A stretch of 64,000 nucleotides of DNA, taken from positions 41,122 through 105,121 of the forward strand of contig NZ_GG704781.1 of assembly GCF_000160535.1 (NCBI RefSeq). The letters run 5' to 3'. This stretch comes from Hallella bergensis DSM 17361. Lineage in GTDB: Bacteria; Bacteroidota; Bacteroidia; Bacteroidales; Bacteroidaceae. How positions within the stretch are numbered: position 1 is the first letter of the stretch; the number at the start of each line of letters is the position of its first letter. The notes beneath the pieces are model-generated. The model was given only the letters and a program-made list of their open reading frames with translations. It had not been told where the DNA came from and searched no databases. The position numbers and the translations under genes were made by a program. Of the stretch, positions 18,419 through 27,556 are shown one piece after another.

Positions 18419-20140
18419 TTAAATATCAGTTTCGGAGATCAGTCTCCAATTCTCCAGGTCGTTGACAGTAAACGACTGAATGAATGCAGCATGTCCTGCG
18501 ATTTCCTCTTCGGCCAACTTGGTGTATACCCTGGCACTCTTGCCATAGAGTTCAGGAGCCTTGGACGCATCGTTAATGAGCAATAGCGACATGACGATGT
18601 CGCCCGTCATATTGTACAGGCGACGCCCGAGGAAGTCGTGAACTTCCTGATTATCGGTGGCCTTTATTTTTGCGATGGCTTCCTCGTAGAGCTTGATGCA
18701 CTTGCCAATGCGCTCCTTGCAGTCTTTCATTTCATCGGATGTCTCCTCTGGCAGCATCTCATTGATGATGTTCAGGTAGGTTCCATTCGTAATGTAGCGC
18801 ATGGCAGCCACCACCTGCAACTGTGTCGTACCCTCGTATATCGAGAAGATGCGAACATCGCGATAGAGCCGCTGGCATTTGTATTCCATGATAAACCCGG
18901 ATCCGCCGTGAACGGAAATGCAGTCGTAGGCACATTGGTTGGCATACTCGGAGACCATGCCTTTGCTCAGGGGTGTAAGGGCATCGGCCAGCCGACTGTA
19001 GGTTTTCATCTCCTTCCGTTCCTCGGGCGTGAGTTTGCGCTCACGTGAGATGTCTTCCAGCGTTTTGTATATATCCACATAGCGCGAAGTTTGGTAGAGA
19101 ATGGCTCGTCCTGCATCCAGCTTGGCTTTCATGCGGGAAAGCATGTCGTAGACAGCGGGGAACATTGCAATTTTCTTTCCGAACTGCACTCGGGCGTTGG
19201 CATATTCAATAGCTTGTGTGTAAGCCTCCTGAGCCAAGCCGACGGACTGTGCGGTAATACCCAGGCGGGCACCGTTCATCAGGCTCATCACGTATTTGAT
19301 AAGTCCCAGGCGACGGTCGCCGCAAAGTTCAGCCTTGGCATTCTTGTAAACCAGTTCGCAAGTGGGACTACCATGAATGCCGAGTTTGTTCTCGATATGG
19401 CGAACGGTAACTCCACCATCACGCTTGTCGTAGATGAACATGGAGAGTCCGCGTCCATCTTTGGTACCTGCTTCGGATCGGGCCAGCACGAGGTGAATGT
19501 CCGAGTCGCCGTTAGTGATGAAGCGCTTCACGCCGTTGAGCCGCCACGTACCGTCCTCGTCTTGTGTAGCTTTCAACATCACGCGCTGCAGATCGGAACC
19601 AGCGTCCGGTTCGGTCAAGTCCATCGACATGGTTTCGCCGGCAGATATGCGGGGAATATACTTCTGTTTCTGCTCTTCGGAGCCAAACTCATATAGGGTA
19701 TCGATGCAACTTTGGAGGCTCCAGATGTTTTGGAAACCAGCATCGGCCGTAGCCACCATTTCGGACATCATCGAGAAGATGGTGATCGGAATGTTGAGCC
19801 CATTATACTGTCTGGGCATGGAAACGCCCCAAAGGCCGGCTTGTCGCGTGGCCTTGATATTTTCCATGGTCTTGCTTGCATAGACCATTCGCCCGTTCTC
19901 AAGATGTGGACCTTCCAGGTCAACGCTTTCAGAGTTGGGTTCAATGATGTTGGCTGTGATGTCGCCTGTGATTTCAAGCATACGCTTGTAATTTTCGATG
20001 GCATCCTCGAAGTTGATGGGGGCATCCTCAAATTTGTCTTTGTCGGTATAGTTGCGTTCCTTGAGTTCCACAATTCTCCTCATCAACGGATGATTGAGGT
20101 GGAATTCGATTTCGGGATGGTCGGTATAGTAATTGGGCAT
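18419..20140 (-). CDS. Acyl-CoA dehydrogenase
   Basis: An FAD-dependent acyl-CoA dehydrogenase of 573 aa, longer than the usual 380 because of an extra helical C-terminal domain, as in the larger DmdC-like group. Visible motifs are MDLTEPDAGSDLQ near residue 173 (substrate/FAD loop), GVKRFITNGD, NARVQFGKKIAMFP, and SIYEGTTQLQ near 450, where Glu is the expected catalytic base. It is last in an operon after etfB and etfA (38-bp gap from etfA), so the electron transfer flavoprotein is its likely partner. Substrate chain length cannot be read from the sequence. Confidence 0.9.
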   Translation of the reverse strand: MPNYYTDHPEIEFHLNHPLMRRIVELKERNYTDKDKFEDAPINFEDAIENYKRMLEITGDITANIIEPNSESVDLEGPHLENGRMVYASKTMENIKATRQAGLWGVSMPRQYNGLNIPITIFSMMSEMVATADAGFQNIWSLQSCIDTLYEFGSEEQKQKYIPRISAGETMSMDLTEPDAGSDLQRVMLKATQDEDGTWRLNGVKRFITNGDSDIHLVLARSEAGTKDGRGLSMFIYDKRDGGVTVRHIENKLGIHGSPTCELVYKNAKAELCGDRRLGLIKYVMSLMNGARLGITAQSVGLAQEAYTQAIEYANARVQFGKKIAMFPAVYDMLSRMKAKLDAGRAILYQTSRYVDIYKTLEDISRERKLTPEERKEMKTYSRLADALTPLSKGMVSEYANQCAYDCISVHGGSGFIMEYKCQRLYRDVRIFSIYEGTTQLQVVAAMRYITNGTYLNIINEMLPEETSDEMKDCKERIGKCIKLYEEAIAKIKATDNQEVHDFLGRRLYNMTGDIVMSLLLINDASKAPELYGKSARVYTKLAEEEIAGHAAFIQSFTVNDLENWRLISETDI

Positions 20141-20178
20141 GATCGTTGTTGTTTTAATCTCTGGTTTGTTCCTTCTTG

Positions 20179-21201
20179 TTATTTACTATTTTGTTTGTAG
20201 TATTTGATCATCTTCGGAATCACCTCCTCAGCATTGCCATGGATAACATAATCGGCGATGGCGTTGATAGGTGCATCCGGGTCATTGTTCACGGCGATGA
20301 TAATCCCTGCGTCCTGCATTCCGGCAATATGTTGAATCTGACCTGAAATGCCAAAGGCAAAGTAAACCTTGGGATGAACCGTGATGCCAGTTTGTCCTAC
20401 CTGACGCTTGTTGTCTAACCACCCTGCATCTACTGCCGCCCGGCTTGCACCAACTTCTGCGTGGAGCACGTCGGCCAAGTCGTAGAGCATGGAGAATGCT
20501 TCCTTGGAGCCCATTCCATAGCCTCCGGCCACAACAATGGGAGACGACTTCAGGTTGTTTCGGGCTGCTTCCACCTGTCGGTCTATAACCTTGACTTCAT
20601 AGCTGGTTTCTGAAACATACTTGGAAACATCCGGATAGACCACTTCTCCCTTATAGTTCTCGTCGAGAATCTCACGCAGCATCACACCCGAACGCACGGT
20701 GGCCATCTGAGGACGGTGGTCGGGATTGACAATGGTGGCAACAATGTTTCCACCAAAGGCGGGTCGAATCTGGAACAGCAGGTTCTTATAGAGTTTGCCG
20801 GTCTTTTTGTCTTCGTAGTCTCCAATCTCCAATTGCGTACAGTCGGCCGTGAGACCAGAGGTAAGAGAAGATGAAACCCGAGGGCCGAGGTCACGCCCGA
20901 TGACCGTAGCGCCCATCAGGCAGATTTGCGGTTTCTCCTCTTTGAATAGGTTGACAAGGATATCCGTGTGGGGTGCAGAGGTGTAGGGAAACAACCGTTC
21001 TGCGTCAAACACGAAGAGTTTATCCACACCGTAGGGGATAATTTGGTTCTCTACCTTGCCCTTGATGCCCGTTCCGACAACTACAGCATGCAGTTGTACA
21101 CCAAGCTGATTGGCCAATTTGCGACCTTTGGTCAGCAATTCCTGAGAAACTTCCTGAACGGTTGTTTCTTCTATTTCGCAATATACAAATACGTTATTCA
21201 T
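20179..21201 (-). CDS. etfA: Electron transfer flavoprotein alpha subunit
   Basis: EtfA with EtfB forms the FAD- and AMP-containing heterodimer that shuttles electrons from acyl-CoA dehydrogenases. The 340-aa product has the N-terminal domain with GATVIGRDLGPRVSSSLTSGLTADC near residue 98. The C-terminal FAD domain contains VVAGGYGMGSKEAF, VGASRAAVDAGW, QVGQTG, PKVYFAFGISGQIQH and AVNNDPDAPI. Position between etfB and acyl-CoA dehydrogenase on the same strand supports a dedicated ETF-dehydrogenase unit. Confidence 0.95.
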   Translation of the reverse strand: MNNVFVYCEIEETTVQEVSQELLTKGRKLANQLGVQLHAVVVGTGIKGKVENQIIPYGVDKLFVFDAERLFPYTSAPHTDILVNLFKEEKPQICLMGATVIGRDLGPRVSSSLTSGLTADCTQLEIGDYEDKKTGKLYKNLLFQIRPAFGGNIVATIVNPDHRPQMATVRSGVMLREILDENYKGEVVYPDVSKYVSETSYEVKVIDRQVEAARNNLKSSPIVVAGGYGMGSKEAFSMLYDLADVLHAEVGASRAAVDAGWLDNKRQVGQTGITVHPKVYFAFGISGQIQHIAGMQDAGIIIAVNNDPDAPINAIADYVIHGNAEEVIPKMIKYYKQNSK

Positions 21202-21235
21202 AATTCTGTGTGTGGCTCATACGGCCAGTCTTGTT

Positions 21236-22105
21236 TTAACCTATGATTTTTTCGCCGATGAGTTCTTTCATCAGTCCCTCTATGTCGGCATCGCTGCTGG
21301 TGAGGGTTTTGCTTTCCTTGGCTTGGAACACAATATTCTGCACGGCTTTCACCTTGGTAGGCGAACCAGACAGTCCGCATTGAGCTTCGTCACCGTCCAC
21401 ATCTGCCACGCTCCATTGGTTGAGTGTGAGATAAGGCCTCGACTCATATAGCGCAGCCCACGGTTCATCCCCCTTGCGTTCCATGGGGCAGGTGGCGTAT
21501 TTGTATTTCATCACAAGTTTGACGTTGCAAGGACGTGCCGGCGCTGCGGTTCCATTCACAGTGATCAGCACCGGGAGCGGAGCCTCGACCGTTTCCACAC
21601 CGCCATCGATGTGCCGACGAATGGTGGCTTTGCCATCTTCAATCTTCACAATTTCCTCAGCGTATGTCACTTGGTTGAGTCCGAGCTTCTGGGCTACCTG
21701 TGGCCCCACCTGTGCGGTGTCGCCGTCAATGGCCTGACGCCCGCTGAGTATGATGTCTGCGTTTCCGATTTTGCGGATAGCCATGGAGAGTGCATACGAG
21801 GTTGCCAAGGTGTCGGCGCCGGCAAATTTCCGGTCGGTGAGAAGCCACCCGGTATCGGCTCCCCTATAAAGTCCCTGGCGGATAATCTCACCTGCCCGGG
21901 GAGGCCCCATGGTGAGTACGCCAACCGTGGAGCCGGGGTTTTGGTCCTTGAGGCGGAGAGCCTGCTCCAAGGCGTTCAGGTCTTCAGGGTTGAAGATTGC
22001 GGGCAGAGCAGCACGGTTTACGGTGCCCTCAGCTGTCATTGCGTCTTTACCCACATTTCTTGTGTCTGGCACTTGCTTGGCAAGTACAACAATTCTTAAT
22101 TTCAT
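21236..22105 (-). CDS. etfB: Electron transfer flavoprotein beta subunit
   Basis: The 289-aa partner of EtfA, of the adenine-nucleotide alpha-hydrolase fold. It opens with KLRIVVLAKQVPDT and contains FNPEDLNALEQALRLKD, the GPPRAGEIIRQGLYRGADTGWLL region and the DGDTAQVGPQVAQKLG signature loop near residue 124. It is first in the etfB-etfA-acyl-CoA dehydrogenase operon, 34 bp before etfA, and is preceded by a promoter element at 22144-22151. Confidence 0.94.
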   Translation of the reverse strand: MKLRIVVLAKQVPDTRNVGKDAMTAEGTVNRAALPAIFNPEDLNALEQALRLKDQNPGSTVGVLTMGPPRAGEIIRQGLYRGADTGWLLTDRKFAGADTLATSYALSMAIRKIGNADIILSGRQAIDGDTAQVGPQVAQKLGLNQVTYAEEIVKIEDGKATIRRHIDGGVETVEAPLPVLITVNGTAAPARPCNVKLVMKYKYATCPMERKGDEPWAALYESRPYLTLNQWSVADVDGDEAQCGLSGSPTKVKAVQNIVFQAKESKTLTSSDADIEGLMKELIGEKIIG

Positions 22106-22143
22106 GAATTTATGCTATATATTTGATATGTCGCTTATTATGG

Positions 22144-22151
22144 CAAAAATA
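22144..22151 (-). promoter_or_regulatory. etfB promoter element
   Basis: TATTTTTG on the minus strand (fits TAnnTTTG), 38 nt upstream of the etfB ATG. Confidence 0.5.
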
Positions 22152-22289
22152 CAAATTAATTAGTTTTTGGCCAAATAAAACATATAAAAACACCGCGAAG
22201 GTTAACAGATGTCATTTATTAGAGGCGACGTGCTAACATATTGTAGTGTTTTTTTGAGGTTTTAAACACTCCCCGTAGATAAAAAGCCG

Positions 22290-22297
22290 TATCTTTG
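22290..22297 (+). promoter_or_regulatory. Promoter of the acetylesterase-dnaG unit
   Basis: TATCTTTG, 18 nt before the ATG at 22316. It gives a very short leader and is the only TAnnTTTG match noticed upstream of dnaG. Confidence 0.55.
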
Positions 22298-22315
22298 TAG
22301 TTGCTAAATACATAC

Positions 22316-23956
22316 ATGATGACGAAGAAAATCCTAACAGCAGTTGCTCTATTTGTTGCTGCCTCACCATTGGTGTCGGCACAGGGCTTTGACAATTTGC
22401 CCAACCCTGTCGAGGATGTCAACAAGGTCGTTGACAACACGCCTGACTCCATTGCCCAGGCACTGATGTCGCGCCCGGCTCCCGGCAGTACGAGGAAGGG
22501 TGTCAATCCGGTGCTCTTTTTGGTGGGAAACTCCACGATGCGTAACGGAACCAAGGGAGATGGGGGCAACGGCCAATGGGGTTGGGGATACTATGCCAAT
22601 CAATATTTCAATGGAAACAGAATCACCGTCGAAAATCAGGCGCTCGGCGGGATGTCCACACGTACGTTCTACAACAAGCTTTGGCCGGACATACGGCAGG
22701 CGCTGAAGCCCGGCGATTGGGTGATTATATCCATTGGGCACAACGATAACGGCCCCTACGATTCCGGTCGTGCCCGCGCAGTGCTTCCCGGCACGGGCTA
22801 TGACAGCCTGAATATCACCATCAAGGAGACCGGTGAGAGCGAAACCGTGTATAGTTACGGCGGGTATCTTCGTCGTTATATCGCCGACTGCCGTGCTGCC
22901 GGTGCACACCCAATTATCATGAGCCTTACACCGCGTGATGCTTATGACGAGAAGAGTGGGAAAATCGTCCGCAAACCGCAGACTGGGTGGGGGGCGATCG
23001 TGGCAGCCGAGGAGGGGGTGCCATTTGTCGACCTCAACGAAATAAGTGGACAAAAACTCGACTCCTATAGCTCGTGGAAAGAGAAATATCATTTCTTCGG
23101 AGACCACATCCATACGAGTTATTGGGGAGCGGAAATGAATGCGCGTTCAGCAGCCGAAGGGTTGATGACCAGCCGTAATCCTGTTCTAAAGCCCTTGCAG
23201 GACATGATGATCAATGTGGCTTTGCCCGTATGGCCAGTCAGGCGTGAGGCGGGGAAACCCGTGGTATGGATCACGGGCGATTCCACGGTAAAAAACAAGG
23301 ACAAAGACAAAGACGATATGTGGGGGTGGGGAGCCTTGGCGGAAACCATCTTTGATACCAGAAAATGCATCCCCTACAATGCGGCGATGGCTGGCCGATC
23401 CACGCGAAGCTATATTCGGGAGGGTCGATGGGAGAAAGTCTACAACAGTCTTCAGCCGGGCGACTTTGTGCTCATCCAGTTCGGACACAACGATATCTGC
23501 CCGATCACGGATCGCAAGGAGCGTGGTGTAATTCCCGGAACAGCAGACACCTGCCATGTCTTTAAAATGGAAAAAGATGGCCGTTACGAGGTGGTTTACA
23601 GTTTCGGATGGTATCTGAAAAAGATGATAGACGACACGCGTGAGAAGGGAGCCACGCCCATCCTGCTGTCGCTCACGACACGTAATGAGTGGCCCGGAGG
23701 CAAGGTCGAGCGTCGCAACAGTTCGTATGGCAAATGGTATCGCGAGGTGGTGGAAGACACTGGGGTGGAATTTGTAGATGCCCACAATCTCATAGCCGAC
23801 TATCTTGACAAGCATTATAAGGGCAAGGCCGATGCCGCCGCCTATTTCAAGAAAGATCACACACACACCTCTTACCAAGGTGCAAGGAGCAACGCAAGGA
23901 TCATTGCCAAGGGAATCAGACAAATTGATTCTCATCTTTCTGTTTTCCTCAAATAA
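22316..23956 (+). CDS. Secreted two-domain rhamnogalacturonan acetylesterase-like protein
   Basis: A signal peptide (MMTKKILTAVALFVAASPLVSAQG) precedes two SGNH-hydrolase domains of the CE12 type, which remove acetyl groups from rhamnogalacturonan. In domain 1 the nucleophile block is VGNSTMRNG (Ser73), then GHNDNGPYDSGRA and the Asp-His block GDHIHTSYWGAEMNA. In domain 2 they are TGDSTVKNK (Ser323), GHNDICPITDRKE and KKDHTHTSYQGARSNA. A single CE12 domain is about 250 aa, so the 546-aa product is an internal duplication. Domain 1 has Asn where the family has Asp before the serine. The ATG at 22316 is followed directly by a second ATG. dnaG begins 39 bp downstream with no terminator between. 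Confidence 0.82.
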   Translation: MMTKKILTAVALFVAASPLVSAQGFDNLPNPVEDVNKVVDNTPDSIAQALMSRPAPGSTRKGVNPVLFLVGNSTMRNGTKGDGGNGQWGWGYYANQYFNGNRITVENQALGGMSTRTFYNKLWPDIRQALKPGDWVIISIGHNDNGPYDSGRARAVLPGTGYDSLNITIKETGESETVYSYGGYLRRYIADCRAAGAHPIIMSLTPRDAYDEKSGKIVRKPQTGWGAIVAAEEGVPFVDLNEISGQKLDSYSSWKEKYHFFGDHIHTSYWGAEMNARSAAEGLMTSRNPVLKPLQDMMINVALPVWPVRREAGKPVVWITGDSTVKNKDKDKDDMWGWGALAETIFDTRKCIPYNAAMAGRSTRSYIREGRWEKVYNSLQPGDFVLIQFGHNDICPITDRKERGVIPGTADTCHVFKMEKDGRYEVVYSFGWYLKKMIDDTREKGATPILLSLTTRNEWPGGKVERRNSSYGKWYREVVEDTGVEFVDAHNLIADYLDKHYKGKADAAAYFKKDHTHTSYQGARSNARIIAKGIRQIDSHLSVFLK

Positions 23957-23995
23957 TCGTTCTCATCTCACCCTACTACAAAACTCGCGTATTTT

Positions 23996-25975
23996 ATGAT
24001 AGACAGACAGACCGTAGAAAAGATAAAGGATACTGCCAACATTGTGGAGGTGGTGTCGGAGTTTGTGACTCTCAGGAAGTCGGGTGCCAACTACAAAGGG
24101 CTCTGCCCGTTCCACAACGAGAAAACGCCGTCTTTCTATGTATCGCCGGCACGTGGAATCTGCCATTGTTTTGGTTGTGGCAAGGGTGGTACGCCTGTGA
24201 ACTTCGTGATGGAGCATGAGCAAATGACCTATCCTGAGGCACTCAGGTGGTTGGCTCAAAAATATCATATTGAAATCAAGGAACGCGAACTCACTGATGA
24301 GGAGAAAGCCGAGCAAAGCCAGCGCGAATCGATGTTCATCGTCAACGATTGGGCCTGCAACTATTTTGAGGACTTGCTTCACAACCATGCTGACGGCAAA
24401 GCCATCGGCATGCAGTATTTTCACAGTCGGGGCTTTCGCGATGATGTGATCAGGAAGTTTCGCTTAGGCTACGATTTGAGCGATCGTTCTGCCCTGGCTC
24501 GGGCTGCTTTGAATCAAGGTTACAAGGAAGAGTTTCTGCTTTCCACGGGCATTTGTTTCAAAACAGACCGTGGCGAACTGCTCGACCGTTATGCCGGACG
24601 GGTGGTGTTTCCATGGATTGGCATCAGCGGCAAGGTGGTAGGCTTTACTGCGCGTGTGCTTGACAGCCGCACCAAGGGCGTAAACCAGAAATATGTCAAC
24701 TCTCCGGCGAGCGATATCTATCACAAGGACCGGGAGTTGTATGGCATTTGGCAGGCCAAGAAATCCATTGCCAAGGAAGACAGGGTGTTTATGGTGGAGG
24801 GACAGGCCGACGTGATAGCCATGCACCAGTGTGGCATAGAGAATGTCGTTGCCAACTCGGGCACAGCCCTGAGTTTCCACCAGATACACACCCTGCATCG
24901 TTTCACGTCGAACATCACCCTTATTTATGACAACGACCCGGCGGGTATTCATGCGGCCATCAAGGGTACGGATATGCTGCTGGCCGAGGGAATGAATCTC
25001 AAGGTGTTGCTTCTGCCCGACGGTAAAGACCCTGACGAATTTGCCCGTTCACACACGGCTGCAGAGTTTCGGGAGTATATCGAACAACATCAGAGCGACT
25101 TCATCCAGTTCAAGACCGACCTCCTGCTCAAGGGCGAGACCGACCCCACCAAGCGCGCTGATGCCATCAACTCCATCGTGGAGTCTATCTCCATGGTACA
25201 AGACCAGATACTTCGCAACACCTATATTCACGACTGTGCCCAGCGTATCGATATTAACGAGCGCACGCTGATCAATCAGATGAATGCTTTTATTCGAAGA
25301 CGGCGCAAGAGCAACAGTTCTGCAACACCAACCATGCGGGAACAAGGTGCCGACTCCGCAGCCGGCCAAACTGCACCACCCATCCACACCGTTACACCAA
25401 TGCAACAGGCTGGCAAGGTGGAACGCATGCTTGCACAGATGGTTGTGCGATATGGAGAGCGCTTCATACGGAATATCAAGGACGAAGACGGCAATGTGTA
25501 CGATCTGACCATTGCCCAATACATACGCTGTAACCTTGAGAGCGACCAATTGGAGTTTAAGCATCAGGTCTTCAATAAAATCTTGGAAGAAGCCGTGCAG
25601 ATGAGTGATAATCCCGAGTTTCGGGCCGAGCCTTATTTCATTCACCATGACGATATCCAAATTAGTCAGGAAGCAACTCAGATGGCCGCCGACCACTATC
25701 ATTTCTCGTTGTCCAAAGAAGAGGAAATCCTTAATGAAGAGGACCGCAGGGAGAACGAGGAGAATGAAATGGAAAGACTGAAGCAACAGGTGGATCACCT
25801 GCTTCTCGACTTCCGTATGGATTATGTGGAGTTGCACCTTAAAGAACTGATGAACCAGATTAAGCAAGCCTCTGACGACATGGAGCAACTCAAAAAGCTG
25901 ATGGAGGAATATAGGGAAATGCAGGAAATCCGCAACAAGCTGGCCAAAATGTTGGGCAGTAACATTATTATATAG
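23996..25975 (+). CDS. dnaG: DNA primase
   Basis: DnaG synthesises RNA primers at the replication fork. The 659-aa protein has an N-terminal zinc-binding domain (LCPFHNEKTPSF, then ICHCFGCGKGG at about residues 40-65). A catalytic core with the Toprim acidic residues follows (FMVEGQADVIAMHQ near 265, IYDNDPAGIHAA near 312, PDGKDPDEF near 343). The charged, helix-rich C-terminal region from about 440 would bind the DnaB helicase. It follows the acetylesterase gene on the same strand with no recognisable promoter in the 39-bp gap, an odd pairing of a secreted enzyme and a replication gene. Confidence 0.96.
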   Translation: MIDRQTVEKIKDTANIVEVVSEFVTLRKSGANYKGLCPFHNEKTPSFYVSPARGICHCFGCGKGGTPVNFVMEHEQMTYPEALRWLAQKYHIEIKERELTDEEKAEQSQRESMFIVNDWACNYFEDLLHNHADGKAIGMQYFHSRGFRDDVIRKFRLGYDLSDRSALARAALNQGYKEEFLLSTGICFKTDRGELLDRYAGRVVFPWIGISGKVVGFTARVLDSRTKGVNQKYVNSPASDIYHKDRELYGIWQAKKSIAKEDRVFMVEGQADVIAMHQCGIENVVANSGTALSFHQIHTLHRFTSNITLIYDNDPAGIHAAIKGTDMLLAEGMNLKVLLLPDGKDPDEFARSHTAAEFREYIEQHQSDFIQFKTDLLLKGETDPTKRADAINSIVESISMVQDQILRNTYIHDCAQRIDINERTLINQMNAFIRRRRKSNSSATPTMREQGADSAAGQTAPPIHTVTPMQQAGKVERMLAQMVVRYGERFIRNIKDEDGNVYDLTIAQYIRCNLESDQLEFKHQVFNKILEEAVQMSDNPEFRAEPYFIHHDDIQISQEATQMAADHYHFSLSKEEEILNEEDRRENEENEMERLKQQVDHLLLDFRMDYVELHLKELMNQIKQASDDMEQLKKLMEEYREMQEIRNKLAKMLGSNIII

Positions 25976-25982
25976 GGCTTGT

Positions 25983-26031
25983 CTTTCCTTTAAAAAAGTT
26001 GACTCGTCAGTTCAAGTTTTTTTAGGGAAAG
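25983..26031 (+). terminator. Imperfect hairpin after dnaG
   Basis: CTTTCC plus an A-rich arm pairs with the T-rich arm ending GGGAAAG, about 19 bp with a bulge. It starts 8 bp after the dnaG stop. The T-run lies inside the stem rather than after it, so terminator function is likely but not certain. Confidence 0.45.
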
Positions 26032-26159
26032 GCACCTGTGGTTATTGTTTTTACCTGACGCTTGTAAAGCAGTAACTTTTGATAATTATCAATGTTTTGA
26101 GGTTAACAAGCAGAGCCAGATCCTTATCGTCTTCCTGTTGTGAGATCGAAAGAGTCGAG
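26032..26159. other. Intergenic stretch, nothing recognised
   Basis: AT-rich sequence between the dnaG hairpin and repeat copy B. No reading frame, RNA gene or clean promoter match is visible. Confidence 0.4.
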
Positions 26160-26521
26160 ATAATTTTTTCTTTACAATCCGTCTTTGATATTTCGTGAAT
26201 TTAAAAATAAATAGCTGTTGGCTGGAAATACGAGAAATTTGAGGTGACTTGTATTATGCTGACAGTTAGGCGTTTAGCAAATATAGTGTGTGGGATGCAA
26301 TTTGATGACCCGCGATTAGGTATGGAATGGCGATGCGATCAAAGCCTAATCGTGAGACGAATACTATTCTTCCGCTTGATGATGAGGCCTAAGTCGGACA
26401 GCCAGAAGATAGTAATCGCAAAGCCTTTGAATTTTTCTGCTCGGATAAATTCAATTTTTCTGTAGAAACATGGCGTGTTTTGCTCTGGATGCAACAAATA
26501 TTATTACTGGAAAATAGTAAT
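26160..26521 (-). repeat. Dispersed intergenic repeat, copy B
   Basis: Read on the minus strand from 26521 to about 26160. It opens with a hairpin ATTACT/AGTAAT (arms 26516-26521 and 26503-26508). Then come TTTGTTGCATCCAGAG (26483-26498, identical to copy C), the CGCCAT box at 26470-26475 and the 25-nt core at 26387-26411 (TATCTTCTGG through TTAGGC). The second block, with GGCTTTGATCGCATCGCCATTCC, runs about 26323-26350, and an AT-rich tail follows. It lies between the convergent dnaG and cdsA genes. Confidence 0.78.
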
Positions 26522-26577
26522 TATATTTTATAAAATGAAGAGGGATGAGTGAAGAGTGAAGAGGGATGAGTGATGAA

Positions 26578-27447
26578 TTAAAACATTGTGATGGTATAAA
26601 GGTATATTACGGCAGCTGGGATGGCCATGAGGCTGGAGTCGAAACGGTCGAGCATGCCACCGTGTCCGGGCAGGATGTTACCGCTGTCTTTGATGCCAAG
26701 TGTGCGCTTGAAAAGACTCTCCACAAGATCGCCCCAGGTGCCGAAAACACATACCATCGCCCCCAAGCCAATCCATTGATAGGTGTTCAGCGTGTGCGGG
26801 TCTCCGCTTTTGTTGGCCAGATAACCAATGATTGCGGCCACGACAAGTACCAGCACTGCACCGCCGAAGCTGCCCTCCCAAGATTTGGCCGGTGAGATGC
26901 GGGGGAAGAGTTTGTGTTTCCCCAACAGCGTACCCGTGCAATAGGCACCCGTGTCATTGACCCATAAGAATATAAAAACGCTCAGGGGGAGCAGAGTGTC
27001 GAAGCGGATTCCACTGCCATCGGGTGCCATCTCAAAGGCCAGAATGTTGATCAGGGAGAGGGGTAAAGCGATATAGAACTGCCCAAGCATGGTGTAGGCC
27101 CAGTCGTTGATGGCATTTTTATTGCCGGTATAGATTTCACTGACAAACAGATAGACAATGGAAAGGATATAGGGTACCATCACAATGAAATGACCAACAA
27201 TTCCTGTTCGCCATGCAGCTACCGCAACAAACAGATATACGGCGGCAACCGTGGAGATGAACCTGTTGACCTGTACGTTCTCGGCGTAGCTGTTGGTCAG
27301 TCCGGTGTACTCCCATACACAAAGCCCTGTGATAACGGAGAACAACAGTACCATGGCTCTGGGGTTGAGGAATCCGGCCACCATAATGGATACATACAAC
27401 ACTCCGGTGATGGATCTGACGATTAAATTCTTTTGTTTGCTATTCAT
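26578..27447 (-). CDS. cdsA: Phosphatidate cytidylyltransferase
   Basis: CdsA makes CDP-diacylglycerol from phosphatidic acid and CTP, the branch point of phospholipid synthesis, in the inner membrane. The 289-aa protein has about 8 hydrophobic segments and the C-terminal family signature SLFKRTLGIKDSGNILPGHG, then GMLDRFDS. It is the last gene of the rsfS-ftsH-cdsA run; the gap from ftsH is 109 bp and contains no obvious promoter. Confidence 0.95.
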   Translation of the reverse strand: MNSKQKNLIVRSITGVLYVSIMVAGFLNPRAMVLLFSVITGLCVWEYTGLTNSYAENVQVNRFISTVAAVYLFVAVAAWRTGIVGHFIVMVPYILSIVYLFVSEIYTGNKNAINDWAYTMLGQFYIALPLSLINILAFEMAPDGSGIRFDTLLPLSVFIFLWVNDTGAYCTGTLLGKHKLFPRISPAKSWEGSFGGAVLVLVVAAIIGYLANKSGDPHTLNTYQWIGLGAMVCVFGTWGDLVESLFKRTLGIKDSGNILPGHGGMLDRFDSSLMAIPAAVIYLYTITMF

Positions 27448-27556
27448 ATTTTAGGAGTGATGAGTTAAGAGTGTAGAGTTAAGAGTGAATAGTGCGGAGG
27501 GAAGAATGGTGGGAGAGAAAGGGATGGGACGAACGCCCATCTCCTTCCTTTACCGC

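Noticed and set aside
25976..26160. Riboswitch or small RNA directly after dnaG
   Set aside because: Only an imperfect hairpin is present and no known riboswitch pattern could be recognised.
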